Assembly: GCA_964468435.1 (NCBI GenBank)
Contig: CAYXVE010000079.1
Location: 1-19,223 of the forward strand
Source of the DNA: JBCCTX01 sp964468435
Lineage (GTDB): Bacteria > Bacteroidota > Bacteroidia > J057
DNA length: 19,223 bases
Direction of reading: 5' to 3'
Part shown: in pieces, positions 1 through 6,688 of the stretch
Layout: every line of letters begins with the position of its first letter
Position numbering within the stretch: the first letter of the stretch is position 1
Made by a program: the position numbers and the translations under genes
The notes under the pieces: model-generated
Told to the model about the DNA's origin: nothing
The model's database searches: none
What the model saw: the letters and a program-made list of their open reading frames with translations, nothing else

Positions 1-599
1 TTAGCTTCTTCTTCCATCCGATAGCTTGAAAGATTTCGAGAATAGACTTTTGCGTTTAAATGATCCGAAATACTTTCTGCATCGTGGATATTGATTAATT
101 CATTGGCGATATTCTTAGATATATCTTCCACCTCAATAATTTCATTTCTATTGTGTTTAAGAAGTTTATTTCCTATTTGTATCAGGCCCTGATGGTTGGC
201 AAGGGTAGATAAATAGTCTACAGGGTTATTTCTTGCGATATGAAAAGTTCTATCCTCCTCCCATACGAGTGTCAGAATGTTTTCAAATCCTTTGTTCGAA
301 GCATTACGAAAAATAAGGTTCAATTGATCATCCGTAAGCGTATTGTAAGCTGTGCGCATAGATATGAAACCAGGATATTTGCTCTCCCACTGATCCAACA
401 TTGCCGGATGGTCTCTTAGATATATACGCGTTTCACTGTATACTTCAGGACTACTGAATACCAATCGTCCTTCCTTTACAGTAATAGGAGTCGCGAAGGA
501 AAGAGAACCTTCGGGGTCAACCGTGTCATAGTTATTACATGAGACGGTAAGCAACATACCCGTTAATAGTACGGCAATAGTAAATTTGAGTAATTTCAT
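1..599 (-). CDS. Unrecognised lipoprotein, C-terminus outside the window
   Basis: An open frame runs from the ATG at 599 leftwards to the window edge without a stop, giving 199 visible residues. The N-terminus has a short hydrophobic signal (MKLLKFTIAVLLTGMLL) followed by TVSC, a relaxed lipobox with Cys21 as the likely lipidated residue. An acidic stretch after the Cys (NNYDTVDPEG) is common in Bacteroidota lipoproteins. The mature part is rich in charged residues and looks soluble and mostly helical towards the end. I do not recognise the family. The final visible codons are Glu-Glu-Glu-Ala, and the bases at 1-3 resemble a stop but are out of frame, so the protein continues. It is preceded by an AT-rich 60-base stretch suited to a promoter. 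Export and lipidation are inferred from the signal only. Confidence 0.75.
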   Translation of the reverse strand, partial: MKLLKFTIAVLLTGMLLTVSCNNYDTVDPEGSLSFATPITVKEGRLVFSSPEVYSETRIYLRDHPAMLDQWESKYPGFISMRTAYNTLTDDQLNLIFRNASNKGFENILTLVWEEDRTFHIARNNPVDYLSTLANHQGLIQIGNKLLKHNRNEIIEVEDISKNIANELINIHDAESISDHLNAKVYSRNLSSYRMEEEA

Positions 600-956
600 A
601 ATTGAGTTATATTTTATTTTCAAATAAGATAAGATATATTTATCAAATAAAAAAATAATTTTATTTCGAAAGATATTATAGTTTATTAATGATTATCACG
701 ACTGAAATGGTATAGGGAAAAAGTGGCTCCCGAAGCTTTGATTTAAGGTGTGAAACAAAACCCAAAGCCAAAGGGAACCGATTCTCAATGTAAGGCCCTT
801 ACAACCCACTTTCCCGGAGCAGATAATTGATAATTTGTATTTTCGAGGCAAAAATCCTCGATGCGATGATTTTATCCCACTTTCCCGCACTAGGAAGTGT
901 CAAGATATATTTTCTGGAAAGTGGGAAACAACAAATATGTCTGTTTTACCAAACTA
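600..956. other. Intergenic region with inverted repeats, no gene seen
   Basis: This 357-base spacer lies between the stop of the PiT-like gene and the start of the lipoprotein gene, both on the minus strand. The 600-680 part is very AT-rich and probably holds the lipoprotein promoter, but I see no exact TAnnTTTG box. The rest carries four copies of a CCCACTTTCCC-like motif: 715-727 and 916-928 in one orientation, 805-817 and 876-888 in the other. Small open frames here have no recognisable protein features and I do not call them. Confidence 0.6.
851..926 (-). terminator. Possible hairpin terminator region of the PiT-like gene
   Basis: Read on the minus strand, the transcript leaving the PiT-like gene first meets an 11-base perfect inverted repeat. 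Its arms are at 916-926 and 875-885, and a small CACT/AGTG hairpin sits in the loop. An imperfect hairpin at 851-873 follows, with AAAATC/GATTTT and TCG/CGA arms and one mismatch, ending in a run of T. The layout suits transcription termination or RNA end protection. The stems are modest in GC and the first loop is long, so the call is tentative. Confidence 0.4.
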
Positions 957-1931
957 TTACCAAGTAATAGCTTCTCCACCCAGATACCTGATCAGGAATA
1001 CCAGAACTATACTAATGATCAGTCCTGTAAGCGTTTTTCCCAGGTCCAGCATAGACATCCGGTTTACAATGGAAAGCTTAGGTTCTTTCAAAATGAAGCT
1101 GATAGCATATTCCCTACCAGAGAGCAATCCGATAAATACCCATGTTGTACTCATAGGGAGATTGGATACTTCTTTGAAGATAAACAATATGATGGCATAT
1201 ATGAAGTCGACGATCGTAGCGGAGCGTATATCCGCTGTGTTGGATTTGGACTTGACGATATTCTGTATGGCTCCACCACGGCGATAGAATATGTATGCTA
1301 ATAGTACTAGAATAGCAGTAAGACTCAGTAGCATCTCAGTAAGTTCTAGACCTCTGGGTAGAAATATATAAATATTGGCCAGGTCCTGGATTAGCCATTG
1401 AGACCACAAAAACCCTGTGGATAGCCACTGGGCGGCAATCCAGAAATTGCGATAGTCATCCTGATGATCCTCGGAGTCTATGAAGCGCTTCTCGATAGTC
1501 CGGGTGATGATCACATAGATGATCACTGCTGCGAAGAAGGCGATAAGATATCCAACTACGGACTTGAGTACTACCTGTCCCATAGTACTTCCCGATCCAA
1601 ATATCGACAAAACCATAAAAGTTGTACTGACAGGAACTCCAAAGCGAGTGATGAAAATAAGTACAAGCGGAGGTAGCAAATACCACCATTGAAGATTTTC
1701 TGGGTAGGGAAATTTCTCTAGTCGACCGTAAGCCATATCTCCACCATTTACTATCCATCCATAAACCATCACAAATGTGAGGATAGATGCAGCAAATAGC
1801 CATAGTATAAACCATGGACGTTTGGAGTTTGAGGTCAGGAATGTTCCAAGTGTCTGTATGACATCATTACCGACTACTGAATAAGCAGCAAACAAAAAGC
1901 CTAAGATGGCAACAAGTTGAGTTAATTCCAT
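957..1931 (-). CDS. Divergent PiT-family inorganic phosphate transporter-like protein
   Basis: This polytopic inner-membrane protein of 324 residues has about eight or nine hydrophobic segments. The PiT family is suggested by GNDVIQTLGTFL at about 21-32 and by the signature-like GVPVSTTFMVLSIFG at about 98-112. A degenerate internal duplicate follows, with QDLANIYIFLPRG near 182-194 and NLPMSTTWVFIGLLSGRE near 257-273. Known PiT proteins move phosphate (often as metal-phosphate) with H+ or Na+, and the two PVSTT regions mark their inverted halves. This one is shorter than typical PitA (about 500 residues) and its GANDVAN boxes are altered, so the substrate is not certain. The gene follows ridA with a 38-base spacer on the same strand and may be co-transcribed with it. 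Membership in the PiT superfamily is likely; phosphate as substrate is inference. Confidence 0.7.
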   Translation of the reverse strand: MELTQLVAILGFLFAAYSVVGNDVIQTLGTFLTSNSKRPWFILWLFAASILTFVMVYGWIVNGGDMAYGRLEKFPYPENLQWWYLLPPLVLIFITRFGVPVSTTFMVLSIFGSGSTMGQVVLKSVVGYLIAFFAAVIIYVIITRTIEKRFIDSEDHQDDYRNFWIAAQWLSTGFLWSQWLIQDLANIYIFLPRGLELTEMLLSLTAILVLLAYIFYRRGGAIQNIVKSKSNTADIRSATIVDFIYAIILFIFKEVSNLPMSTTWVFIGLLSGREYAISFILKEPKLSIVNRMSMLDLGKTLTGLIISIVLVFLIRYLGGEAITW

Positions 1932-1969
1932 AGTGTAACACCGTGAATATGGGTGAAAGAAAGATAAGA

Positions 1970-2350
1970 TTATGGTATAGCTGCGACTACTGAAATCTCT
2001 ACATTGACATCTTTAGGCAATCTGACCACTTCTATGGCTTCTCGAGCTGGAAAATCATCTGTGAAATATGATCCGTAAACTTCATTGACTTGCTGATAGT
2101 CATTCATATCTTTGAGAAAAATCGTGGCTTTGAGCACGTGGGGAAAATCTGTATTTGCAGCCTCCAGTAGGGCGGAGATATTTTTCATCACCTGATGAGT
2201 TTCTGCTTCCAGACTGCCCTGGATCAATTGATCTGTTTGTGGATCGATTCCGATCTGACCGGAAATAAACAGTAACTCACCCACCTGTATGGCCTGACTG
2301 TAAGGACCAAGTGGCGTAGGAGCTGATTTGGTATAAATAACTTTCTTCAT
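1970..2350 (-). CDS. ridA: RidA family enamine/imine deaminase
   Basis: RidA (YjgF/YER057c/UK114) proteins hydrolyse reactive 2-aminoacrylate and related enamines released by PLP enzymes, giving a keto acid and ammonia in the cytosol. From the chosen start the protein has 126 residues, the normal length. The family landmarks are visible: GPYSQA at 15-20, FISGQIG at 28-34, the catalytic Arg103 in PAREAIEVVRLP, and Glu118 in VEIS. The frame is open for ten more codons upstream, but MKKVIYTKSAPTPLGPYSQA is the usual start of the family, so I use the ATG at 2350. Two PLP-dependent or glyoxylate-linked genes lie elsewhere in the window, but nothing ties ridA to them. The PiT-like gene follows on the same strand. 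Confidence 0.95.
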   Translation of the reverse strand: MKKVIYTKSAPTPLGPYSQAIQVGELLFISGQIGIDPQTDQLIQGSLEAETHQVMKNISALLEAANTDFPHVLKATIFLKDMNDYQQVNEVYGSYFTDDFPAREAIEVVRLPKDVNVEISVVAAIP

Positions 2351-2448
2351 AGGGATAGCAGTTGATATAAATAATAGCAAATTTATTTAGATACATGACC
2401 CCAAGAGCTGATATCGTATGGATCATATATCAGACATAGACAAAGCTA

Positions 2449-2736
2449 TTAAGAATTATGTAATTTGGTAATCCGTAATAGCCATTTCACTATTTTTTTC
2501 TGCTTTTCGTAAAAATACCAGAATTTTCCAAAGATAAAGGCGTACCCTAGAAGAAGGACTTGATAGATAGGAGTTATCAGAAGGATGTAAAGTAATACGT
2601 AGAGCCAGTTACCCTTTTCTACACCGGTAACTGGCATAATATATTTGGGAAGTAATGCTGCTGTACTGCCTGTAACTGCAAATACGAGTAGTATGACCAT
2701 CCAATCCCAAAAATTATTGGAAATGCTTTTTTTCAA
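2449..2736 (-). CDS. DUF6787-like small membrane protein
   Basis: This protein of 95 residues has two strong transmembrane segments, about 13-30 and 44-68, and a basic aromatic C-terminus. The motifs VFAVTGSTAALL, LITPIYQVLLLGYAFIFGKFWYFYEKQKK match my recollection of the DUF6787 family, small membrane proteins of unknown function common in Bacteroidota. The start is a TTG at 2736, six bases after the first base of the upstream stop. The next in-frame ATG (2700) would remove the residues before the first helix, so TTG seems likelier. The gene is in the same reading frame as the outer-membrane protein gene before it, with TAA-AAA-TTG between them, so translational coupling is probable. No function is known to me. 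Confidence 0.7.
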   Translation of the reverse strand: MKKSISNNFWDWMVILLVFAVTGSTAALLPKYIMPVTGVEKGNWLYVLLYILLITPIYQVLLLGYAFIFGKFWYFYEKQKKIVKWLLRITKLHNS

Positions 2737-2739
2737 TTT

Positions 2740-3366
2740 TTAAAAACCATAAATAATACCCAGACCCAATACATTAACTTCTCTAAACTCCCGGTCAGGA
2801 AAGTTGGTGGAGTTTGTCGCCAGGGTTGCGCTGGGGTCAAACAGTGAAAAGTGAACCCGGAAAGTAAGGGTACCACCACCTGATAAGAGTGTACCTTCTA
2901 CGACTGCACTTGGGTTGAGAAAACTAGCATTTCTCTTGGTAATCCCTTCCCGGTAAAAGGTATATACACCTCCTATACCAGCTCCTACCCCAAATTTTTG
3001 TTGATTATATTTAGTGGAGTTTGCGCCTATTCGCCCCATCAAAAAGACCGGAGCCTGAACTAGCAGACTGATACCCGTTTCATTGGTAGCAGAACGGAAT
3101 GGATTGAATCCAAAATTCAAGGTAGGGTCTATACCCAAACTTACCACGTCATTTTTATGTGAAAGGGTATAATATGTACCGATTGAAAATGCGTAAAAGG
3201 CTTCGGAATCATCACTGCCTGCTACCACCTGATCTCTAAAATTGATGATCTCATAAAAAAATCCCATATGTGGGATAAGTTTATCCCCCAACTGTGCAGT
3301 TGCCTGCTGGGCTGTACCCAGCATAATCAGTAGGCAACCTACTATACCTATGATATATCTTTTCAT
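2740..3366 (-). CDS. Small outer-membrane beta-barrel-like protein, unrecognised
   Basis: This exported protein has 208 residues. The start at ATG 3366 gives a clear signal peptide, MKRYIIGIVGCLLIMLGTAQ followed by QATAQ, ending at an Ala-x-Ala-Gln cleavage site. The frame is open for 28 codons further upstream, but that part lacks any signal sequence and would run across the divergent DUF3822 start, so I reject it. The mature part has alternating polar and hydrophobic stretches, many Gly and aromatic residues, and ends in GLGIIYGF with a terminal Phe, as expected of outer-membrane barrels. The fold is inferred from pattern only and no family is assigned. It is followed directly by the DUF6787-like gene and is divergent, with 44 bases between starts, from the DUF3822 gene. 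Confidence 0.75.
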   Translation of the reverse strand: MKRYIIGIVGCLLIMLGTAQQATAQLGDKLIPHMGFFYEIINFRDQVVAGSDDSEAFYAFSIGTYYTLSHKNDVVSLGIDPTLNFGFNPFRSATNETGISLLVQAPVFLMGRIGANSTKYNQQKFGVGAGIGGVYTFYREGITKRNASFLNPSAVVEGTLLSGGGTLTFRVHFSLFDPSATLATNSTNFPDREFREVNVLGLGIIYGF

Positions 3367-3410
3367 ATGAACTGTTTTATAAATTGGATGTAAAGTTACA
3401 ATTTTTTTAA

Positions 3411-4265
3411 TTGGTAAAATATTTTGATGACAATTGTCTCGTGAAACCATTTACCCAAAAAATATACGTCAATACATTGAATACTCAGGAGGACATATCC
3501 CGAGGTAGCATCCAACTATTTATCAGAGATAATGTATTGATGTACTTATTATACAACGAGTATCGTGAATTGAGGTTGTGTAAAGCTATTTACAATTCAC
3601 AGGAACTGTCTTTGAGTTTGTTTTTGCGTTTTGCATTTGAAAGAGAACCTCTTCTGAGACAAAAGGTTGCGAGAAATGAAGTAATATCTTCCAGCGATCA
3701 GTTTACCCTCATTCCCAAAGAATTTGTGTCTCAAAGGAATTATTATCATTATGCTCGGATTCTGATGGAAGATTCTGTTTATGATGATGAAGTATATTCA
3801 CATCAGGTAGATCATACAGATATTCAGACCATTTTTATTTCTCCTCCGTATATTCATCATCTTCTTGCAGAATACATGCCTGAATATCATCTTACACATA
3901 TCTTTTCCTACAACTACCGGCTTGCAAAAAGTCTAAGTCTTCGCACACCGACACACTTACTGATGCATGTGTATGACAATATGTCATTGATAACAGCTTT
4001 CAAAGATGGAGCGCTTTATTTGAGCAATGTTTACGAATACCGGACAGGAGCAGGGATGTTGTATTTTATACAGTCCCTTTTCAATGTACTAGATGTTGAT
4101 GAGTATACCCGATTGCATCTCATTGGAGATCTTGCGATGTCGGAGCCATGGTATCAGCAATTAGTACAAAAGATTCCTAACACATCTATCCCCACAGTAG
4201 ATGAATTCAGGCTTTCTGCGGGAGTGGATCATCCTAACTACTGGGAGTTCGCCTTTTTACTATAA
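3411..4265 (+). CDS. DUF3822 family protein
   Basis: This soluble protein of 284 residues has no signal or membrane segment. DUF3822 proteins of Bacteroidota are predicted to have an actin/ASKHA-like fold, and their genes commonly sit just before rsmD. That order is seen here, with only 8 bases between the stop and the rsmD start. The recognisable motif is DQFTLIPKEF at about 96-105, and the central block HLLMHVYDNMSLITAFKDGALYLSNVYEY (given in positions, about 184-212) resembles the family's second half. The start is uncertain: a stop lies immediately before the TTG at 3411, and the only other early options are a GTG at 3441 and an ATG at 3540. I use TTG because homologues have residues ahead of the first strand. 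The biochemical role is unknown. Confidence 0.8.
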   Translation: MVKYFDDNCLVKPFTQKIYVNTLNTQEDISRGSIQLFIRDNVLMYLLYNEYRELRLCKAIYNSQELSLSLFLRFAFEREPLLRQKVARNEVISSSDQFTLIPKEFVSQRNYYHYARILMEDSVYDDEVYSHQVDHTDIQTIFISPPYIHHLLAEYMPEYHLTHIFSYNYRLAKSLSLRTPTHLLMHVYDNMSLITAFKDGALYLSNVYEYRTGAGMLYFIQSLFNVLDVDEYTRLHLIGDLAMSEPWYQQLVQKIPNTSIPTVDEFRLSAGVDHPNYWEFAFLL

Positions 4266-4273
4266 AGCTTACT

Positions 4274-4804
4274 ATGAGAATTACCGGTGGTATTTATAAA
4301 GGACGCAAAATACAGGTTCCCAAAGGATTACCTGTACGTCCTACTACAGACCGTACCCGGGAAGCACTGTTTAGCATATTGCAGCACAGACTGGTATTGA
4401 GTGGAAACAAGGTTTTAGACCTGTTTACAGGTACTGGAATTATAAGTCTCGAGATACTAAGCAGAGGCGCTGGTAAGGCTACCGCTGTAGATAAAGATAG
4501 AAGATGTATTCAGGCGCTGAAAAGACTGAAAGACTTGTATCAACTGACGAACTTAACCATCAGGCAGGCAGATGCCCAGCAATTTGTCAAACAGACGGAT
4601 GAACGTTATCATCTGATATTTATGGATCCGCCTTATCAGTACGACGGAATTGCAACATTAATCGATTTGATTTTTAAGCAAGGATTACTGCATTCAGACG
4701 GATTGTTGGTCGTGGAGCACGATCCACATAGAGATTTTTCTACTCAACAAGAATTTCTAATGGAACGCGTGTATGGTTCTTCCAGCTTGAGTTTTTTCCG
4801 ATAA
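4274..4804 (+). CDS. rsmD: 16S rRNA (guanine(966)-N2)-methyltransferase RsmD
   Basis: RsmD uses S-adenosylmethionine to methylate N2 of G966 in helix 31 of 16S rRNA during assembly of the small ribosomal subunit. The 176-residue protein has the usual length and order of motifs: MRITGGIYKGRKI at the N-terminus, RPTTDRTREALF at 22-33, the SAM-binding motif I VLDLFTGTG at 47-55, the acidic AVDKD at about 71-75, and the catalytic DPPY at 118-121. The start ATG at 4274 is the conserved MRI. The gene is likely co-transcribed with the DUF3822 gene before it, and it converges on the next gene with only 4 bases between stops. Confidence 0.95.
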   Translation: MRITGGIYKGRKIQVPKGLPVRPTTDRTREALFSILQHRLVLSGNKVLDLFTGTGIISLEILSRGAGKATAVDKDRRCIQALKRLKDLYQLTNLTIRQADAQQFVKQTDERYHLIFMDPPYQYDGIATLIDLIFKQGLLHSDGLLVVEHDPHRDFSTQQEFLMERVYGSSSLSFFR

Positions 4805-4808
4805 GTGC

Positions 4809-5198
4809 TTAACCCTCCACAAGTGGTACCATCTTCATAAAGCTAATTCTTACCTGAGCATTTACAGGTATTTCATAATCAGGATCATCAATGCGCTTTT
4901 CATCCACCATGATGTGGAAACCTTGACGCTTAAAGGCATCCATGGCAATATAGTATTGCTTTTGTGGATCAATTTTGTAGTTCGGGTCCAACTTGTAACC
5001 ATTCAGAATCGGTTGAGCATGTGTAGGACGGACAAGTCCCCGGAAGTAAGCAGATTTCCGGGCATTATATTCCTGCGCTTCCTGAAAGACTCTCAGTTTG
5101 ATCAGTTCTTTGATTGAAATCTGATTTTTGGAGACCTTCAGCCGGACTTGATTCAGGATACTTCCCGATTTGGTTTCATCGTGTATAATTATTTTCAT
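4809..5198 (-). CDS. Small protein with predicted beta-grasp-like layout
   Basis: This cytosolic protein of 129 residues has no signal or membrane segment. The predicted order of elements is strand (KIIIHDE), strand (LNQVRLKVSK), a long helix (SIKELIKLRVFQEAQEYN), a loop region, a helix (QQYYIAMDAFKRQ, approximately), then strands GFHIMVDEKRI and AQVRISFMKMVPL. That order, with an acidic D-D-P-D-Y-E-I stretch before the last strand and a C-terminus PLVEG, recalls ubiquitin-like beta-grasp proteins. I have a weak recollection of Bacteroidota homologues ending in PLVGG, which I could not verify. No function is assigned. The gene is monocistronic, converges on rsmD, and has 435 bases of upstream non-coding DNA with repeated AAATCTTAC motifs. 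Confidence 0.75.
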   Translation of the reverse strand: MKIIIHDETKSGSILNQVRLKVSKNQISIKELIKLRVFQEAQEYNARKSAYFRGLVRPTHAQPILNGYKLDPNYKIDPQKQYYIAMDAFKRQGFHIMVDEKRIDDPDYEIPVNAQVRISFMKMVPLVEG

Positions 5199-5633
5199 AA
5201 CAAGTAAGGTTAGCGCTTATCATTCAATGTAACTAACGGTAAAGTACCAGCTTTCTGTATAAAATTGCCATGAAGCATAAGGCAAAATCTTACATCCTAC
5301 TTTTTGGAAATATTTTCATTTAGGTATGATTTGTAGTATTGTACCAATCTCAGCCAGGAAGTATTGGAAATAGCTTTAATTCAAAAAATGGGTAAGATTG
5401 GGGGATCTAAAACATACTTTGTTGTATAATTCCTGAATTGAGTATCATTAAGCTTTTCTGTTACACATTAAAAAAAAAGCTTTTTGGTGAAAATCTTACT
5501 TACTAGCCCAAATCTTACCCTATTTGAACTTGGTTTTTGGGGTAAAAGCGCAAATCGTATCTATCAAAAGTTAAATCTTATGTGTTGTAATTTATTTGTC
5601 TTACCATTGTAAAAGATCATTTTTAGGAAATAA
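5199..5633. other. Non-coding region with repeated AAATCTTAC motifs
   Basis: This 435-base AT-rich stretch lies upstream of the 129-residue protein gene and downstream of the phosphodiester glycosidase gene. No open frame here looks like a gene; the best short ATG frame (from 5271) stops after 17 codons. The region carries the motif AAATCTTAC several times and a short AAAAAGCTTTTT palindrome at 5474-5485. A promoter for the minus-strand gene starting at 5198 must lie at its left end, but I cannot place its boxes. Confidence 0.6.
5285..5580. repeat. Dispersed AAATCTTAC motif cluster
   Basis: The motif AAATCTTAC occurs at 5285-5293, 5491-5499 and 5510-5518. It recurs as AAATCTTA at 5573-5580 and with one mismatch, AAATCGTA, at 5552-5559. 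An inverted copy lies in GGGTAAGATTGGG at 5390-5402, which nearly mirrors CCCAAATCTTACCC at 5507-5520. The four right-hand copies start 19, 42 and 21 bases apart, close to whole numbers of helical turns. This could be a set of protein-binding sites. AT-rich DNA produces such words by chance, so the call is tentative. Confidence 0.4.
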
Positions 5634-6494
5634 TCACTTACGCTCACGGGGAGGGGCTATGAGGATTATGTTGGAAACAGTACGCTGACCCATGTGATCA
5701 AAGATCTTATTATCAGAGGGATAGTTGACGATCCCATTTGCATTCTGACTTTGGATGTACATAGTAGTAGACCCTCCTCCATCCAGATTCAATGCATCAT
5801 TACACCCTAAGTATTTCATTAAGCTGGCAAATTCTGGGATTGACATACCCGAAGCCCTTTTATTCCTACCATCTAACGTAACCATGATGATATGACCTTT
5901 CTTATTTATTCCGATACCTGTTCTGGGGTGGCGGTTTTCATTAAATTTATCTTTCTCAAAAGCACACTTTTCCCCATCTTTTATCAACAAAGGACCCGAT
6001 GACATTACATCCTTAAAATAATTCATACTGGTCCAGCCACTATCCGGACGAGAAATGATATACAACTTCCCCATAGTATCGATAGAAATGGCTCCATTAT
6101 GAATGTAAGATCTCAAATTAGGTTGTGAATAGTTACGTACTGAATCATCTACTTTCAGATAACAGACAGATCCTCCCTGCGCCATGTTGAAGAAGGTACC
6201 ATTGATGGCTGCAAGGGCGCCTGTTTTGGCAGCCAATTCATCAGTAGTTTTTCTCGCATCATTTAGAAAGGCAAATCCCATTTTGTAATCAGTTTCTGCT
6301 GGATTTATAACCAGCACATTGATACTTTGTGGCGTGTGATGCAGGGAATCATACACATAATACTTCCAGGTAATTCCGGGTGAGATTTCTTGTACAGTCC
6401 ACTGTATATGGGAAAAGTCAGCTTGTTCTGTCTGTGCTGAGCACAAGTGCATCAACAGACTGAGATAAAGGGATAAAATGATTTTTTTACACAT
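5634..6494 (-). CDS. Exported phosphodiester glycosidase family protein (NAGPA domain)
   Basis: This protein of 286 residues has a signal peptide (MCKKIILSLYLSLLMHLCSA, cleavage before Gln21). It belongs to the family named after the mammalian uncovering enzyme, N-acetylglucosamine-1-phosphodiester alpha-N-acetylglucosaminidase. Bacterial members are often labelled exopolysaccharide proteins and are thought to cut sugar-phosphodiester bonds in envelope polymers. The family blocks are all visible: AINGTFFN at 96-103, SGPLLIKDGE at 166-175, HPRTGIGINKKG at 189-200 followed by TLDGR at 206-210, NLDGGGSTTM at 236-245, and RTVSNIILI at 271-279. Family membership is firm, while the natural substrate is unknown. 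The Cys at position 18 could suggest a lipobox, but the sequence around it (HLCSAQ) fits signal peptidase I better. The gene is divergent from the exported nuclease with 194 bases between starts. Confidence 0.9.
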   Translation of the reverse strand: MCKKIILSLYLSLLMHLCSAQTEQADFSHIQWTVQEISPGITWKYYVYDSLHHTPQSINVLVINPAETDYKMGFAFLNDARKTTDELAAKTGALAAINGTFFNMAQGGSVCYLKVDDSVRNYSQPNLRSYIHNGAISIDTMGKLYIISRPDSGWTSMNYFKDVMSSGPLLIKDGEKCAFEKDKFNENRHPRTGIGINKKGHIIMVTLDGRNKRASGMSIPEFASLMKYLGCNDALNLDGGGSTTMYIQSQNANGIVNYPSDNKIFDHMGQRTVSNIILIAPPRERK

Positions 6495-6688
6495 ATTTTA
6501 TATGGTTGAAAACTACCAACGAATTTACCTTTTTACATAGAATAAGTAAAAAAATGTATAAGTCGCACAGCGTTTGTATGACAGTAAAGTAGATTATGGC
6601 TCGTAGCTCGTAGTTATGTCCTTACCATTTGATTGTTGATTATGCGTTATCAGCCACAATCCGCGTTCTACAGGATAATTTAAGCGTC

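Noticed and set aside
696..890. A 64-residue minus-strand open frame
   Set aside because: It runs through the inverted repeats after the PiT-like gene, has no recognisable features and no clear start context.
835..1301. Two overlapping plus-strand open frames of 134-150 residues
   Set aside because: They lie antisense to the PiT-like gene and the intergenic repeats, have no recognisable domain, and look like shadows.
2408..2433. Inverted repeat CTGATAT/ATATCAG between the DUF6787-like gene and ridA
   Set aside because: The 7-base AT-rich stem has a 12-base loop and no T run on the transcribed strand, so it is not a convincing terminator or operator.
5474..5485. AAAAAGCTTTTT palindrome considered as a terminator
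   Set aside because: It can only form about four A-U pairs around a four-base loop, and the same word is expected by chance in AT-rich DNA.
6599..6613. Tandem GCTCGTA GCTCGTA repeat upstream of the nuclease gene
   Set aside because: Only two units of seven bases; probably chance or slippage, with no link to a known site.
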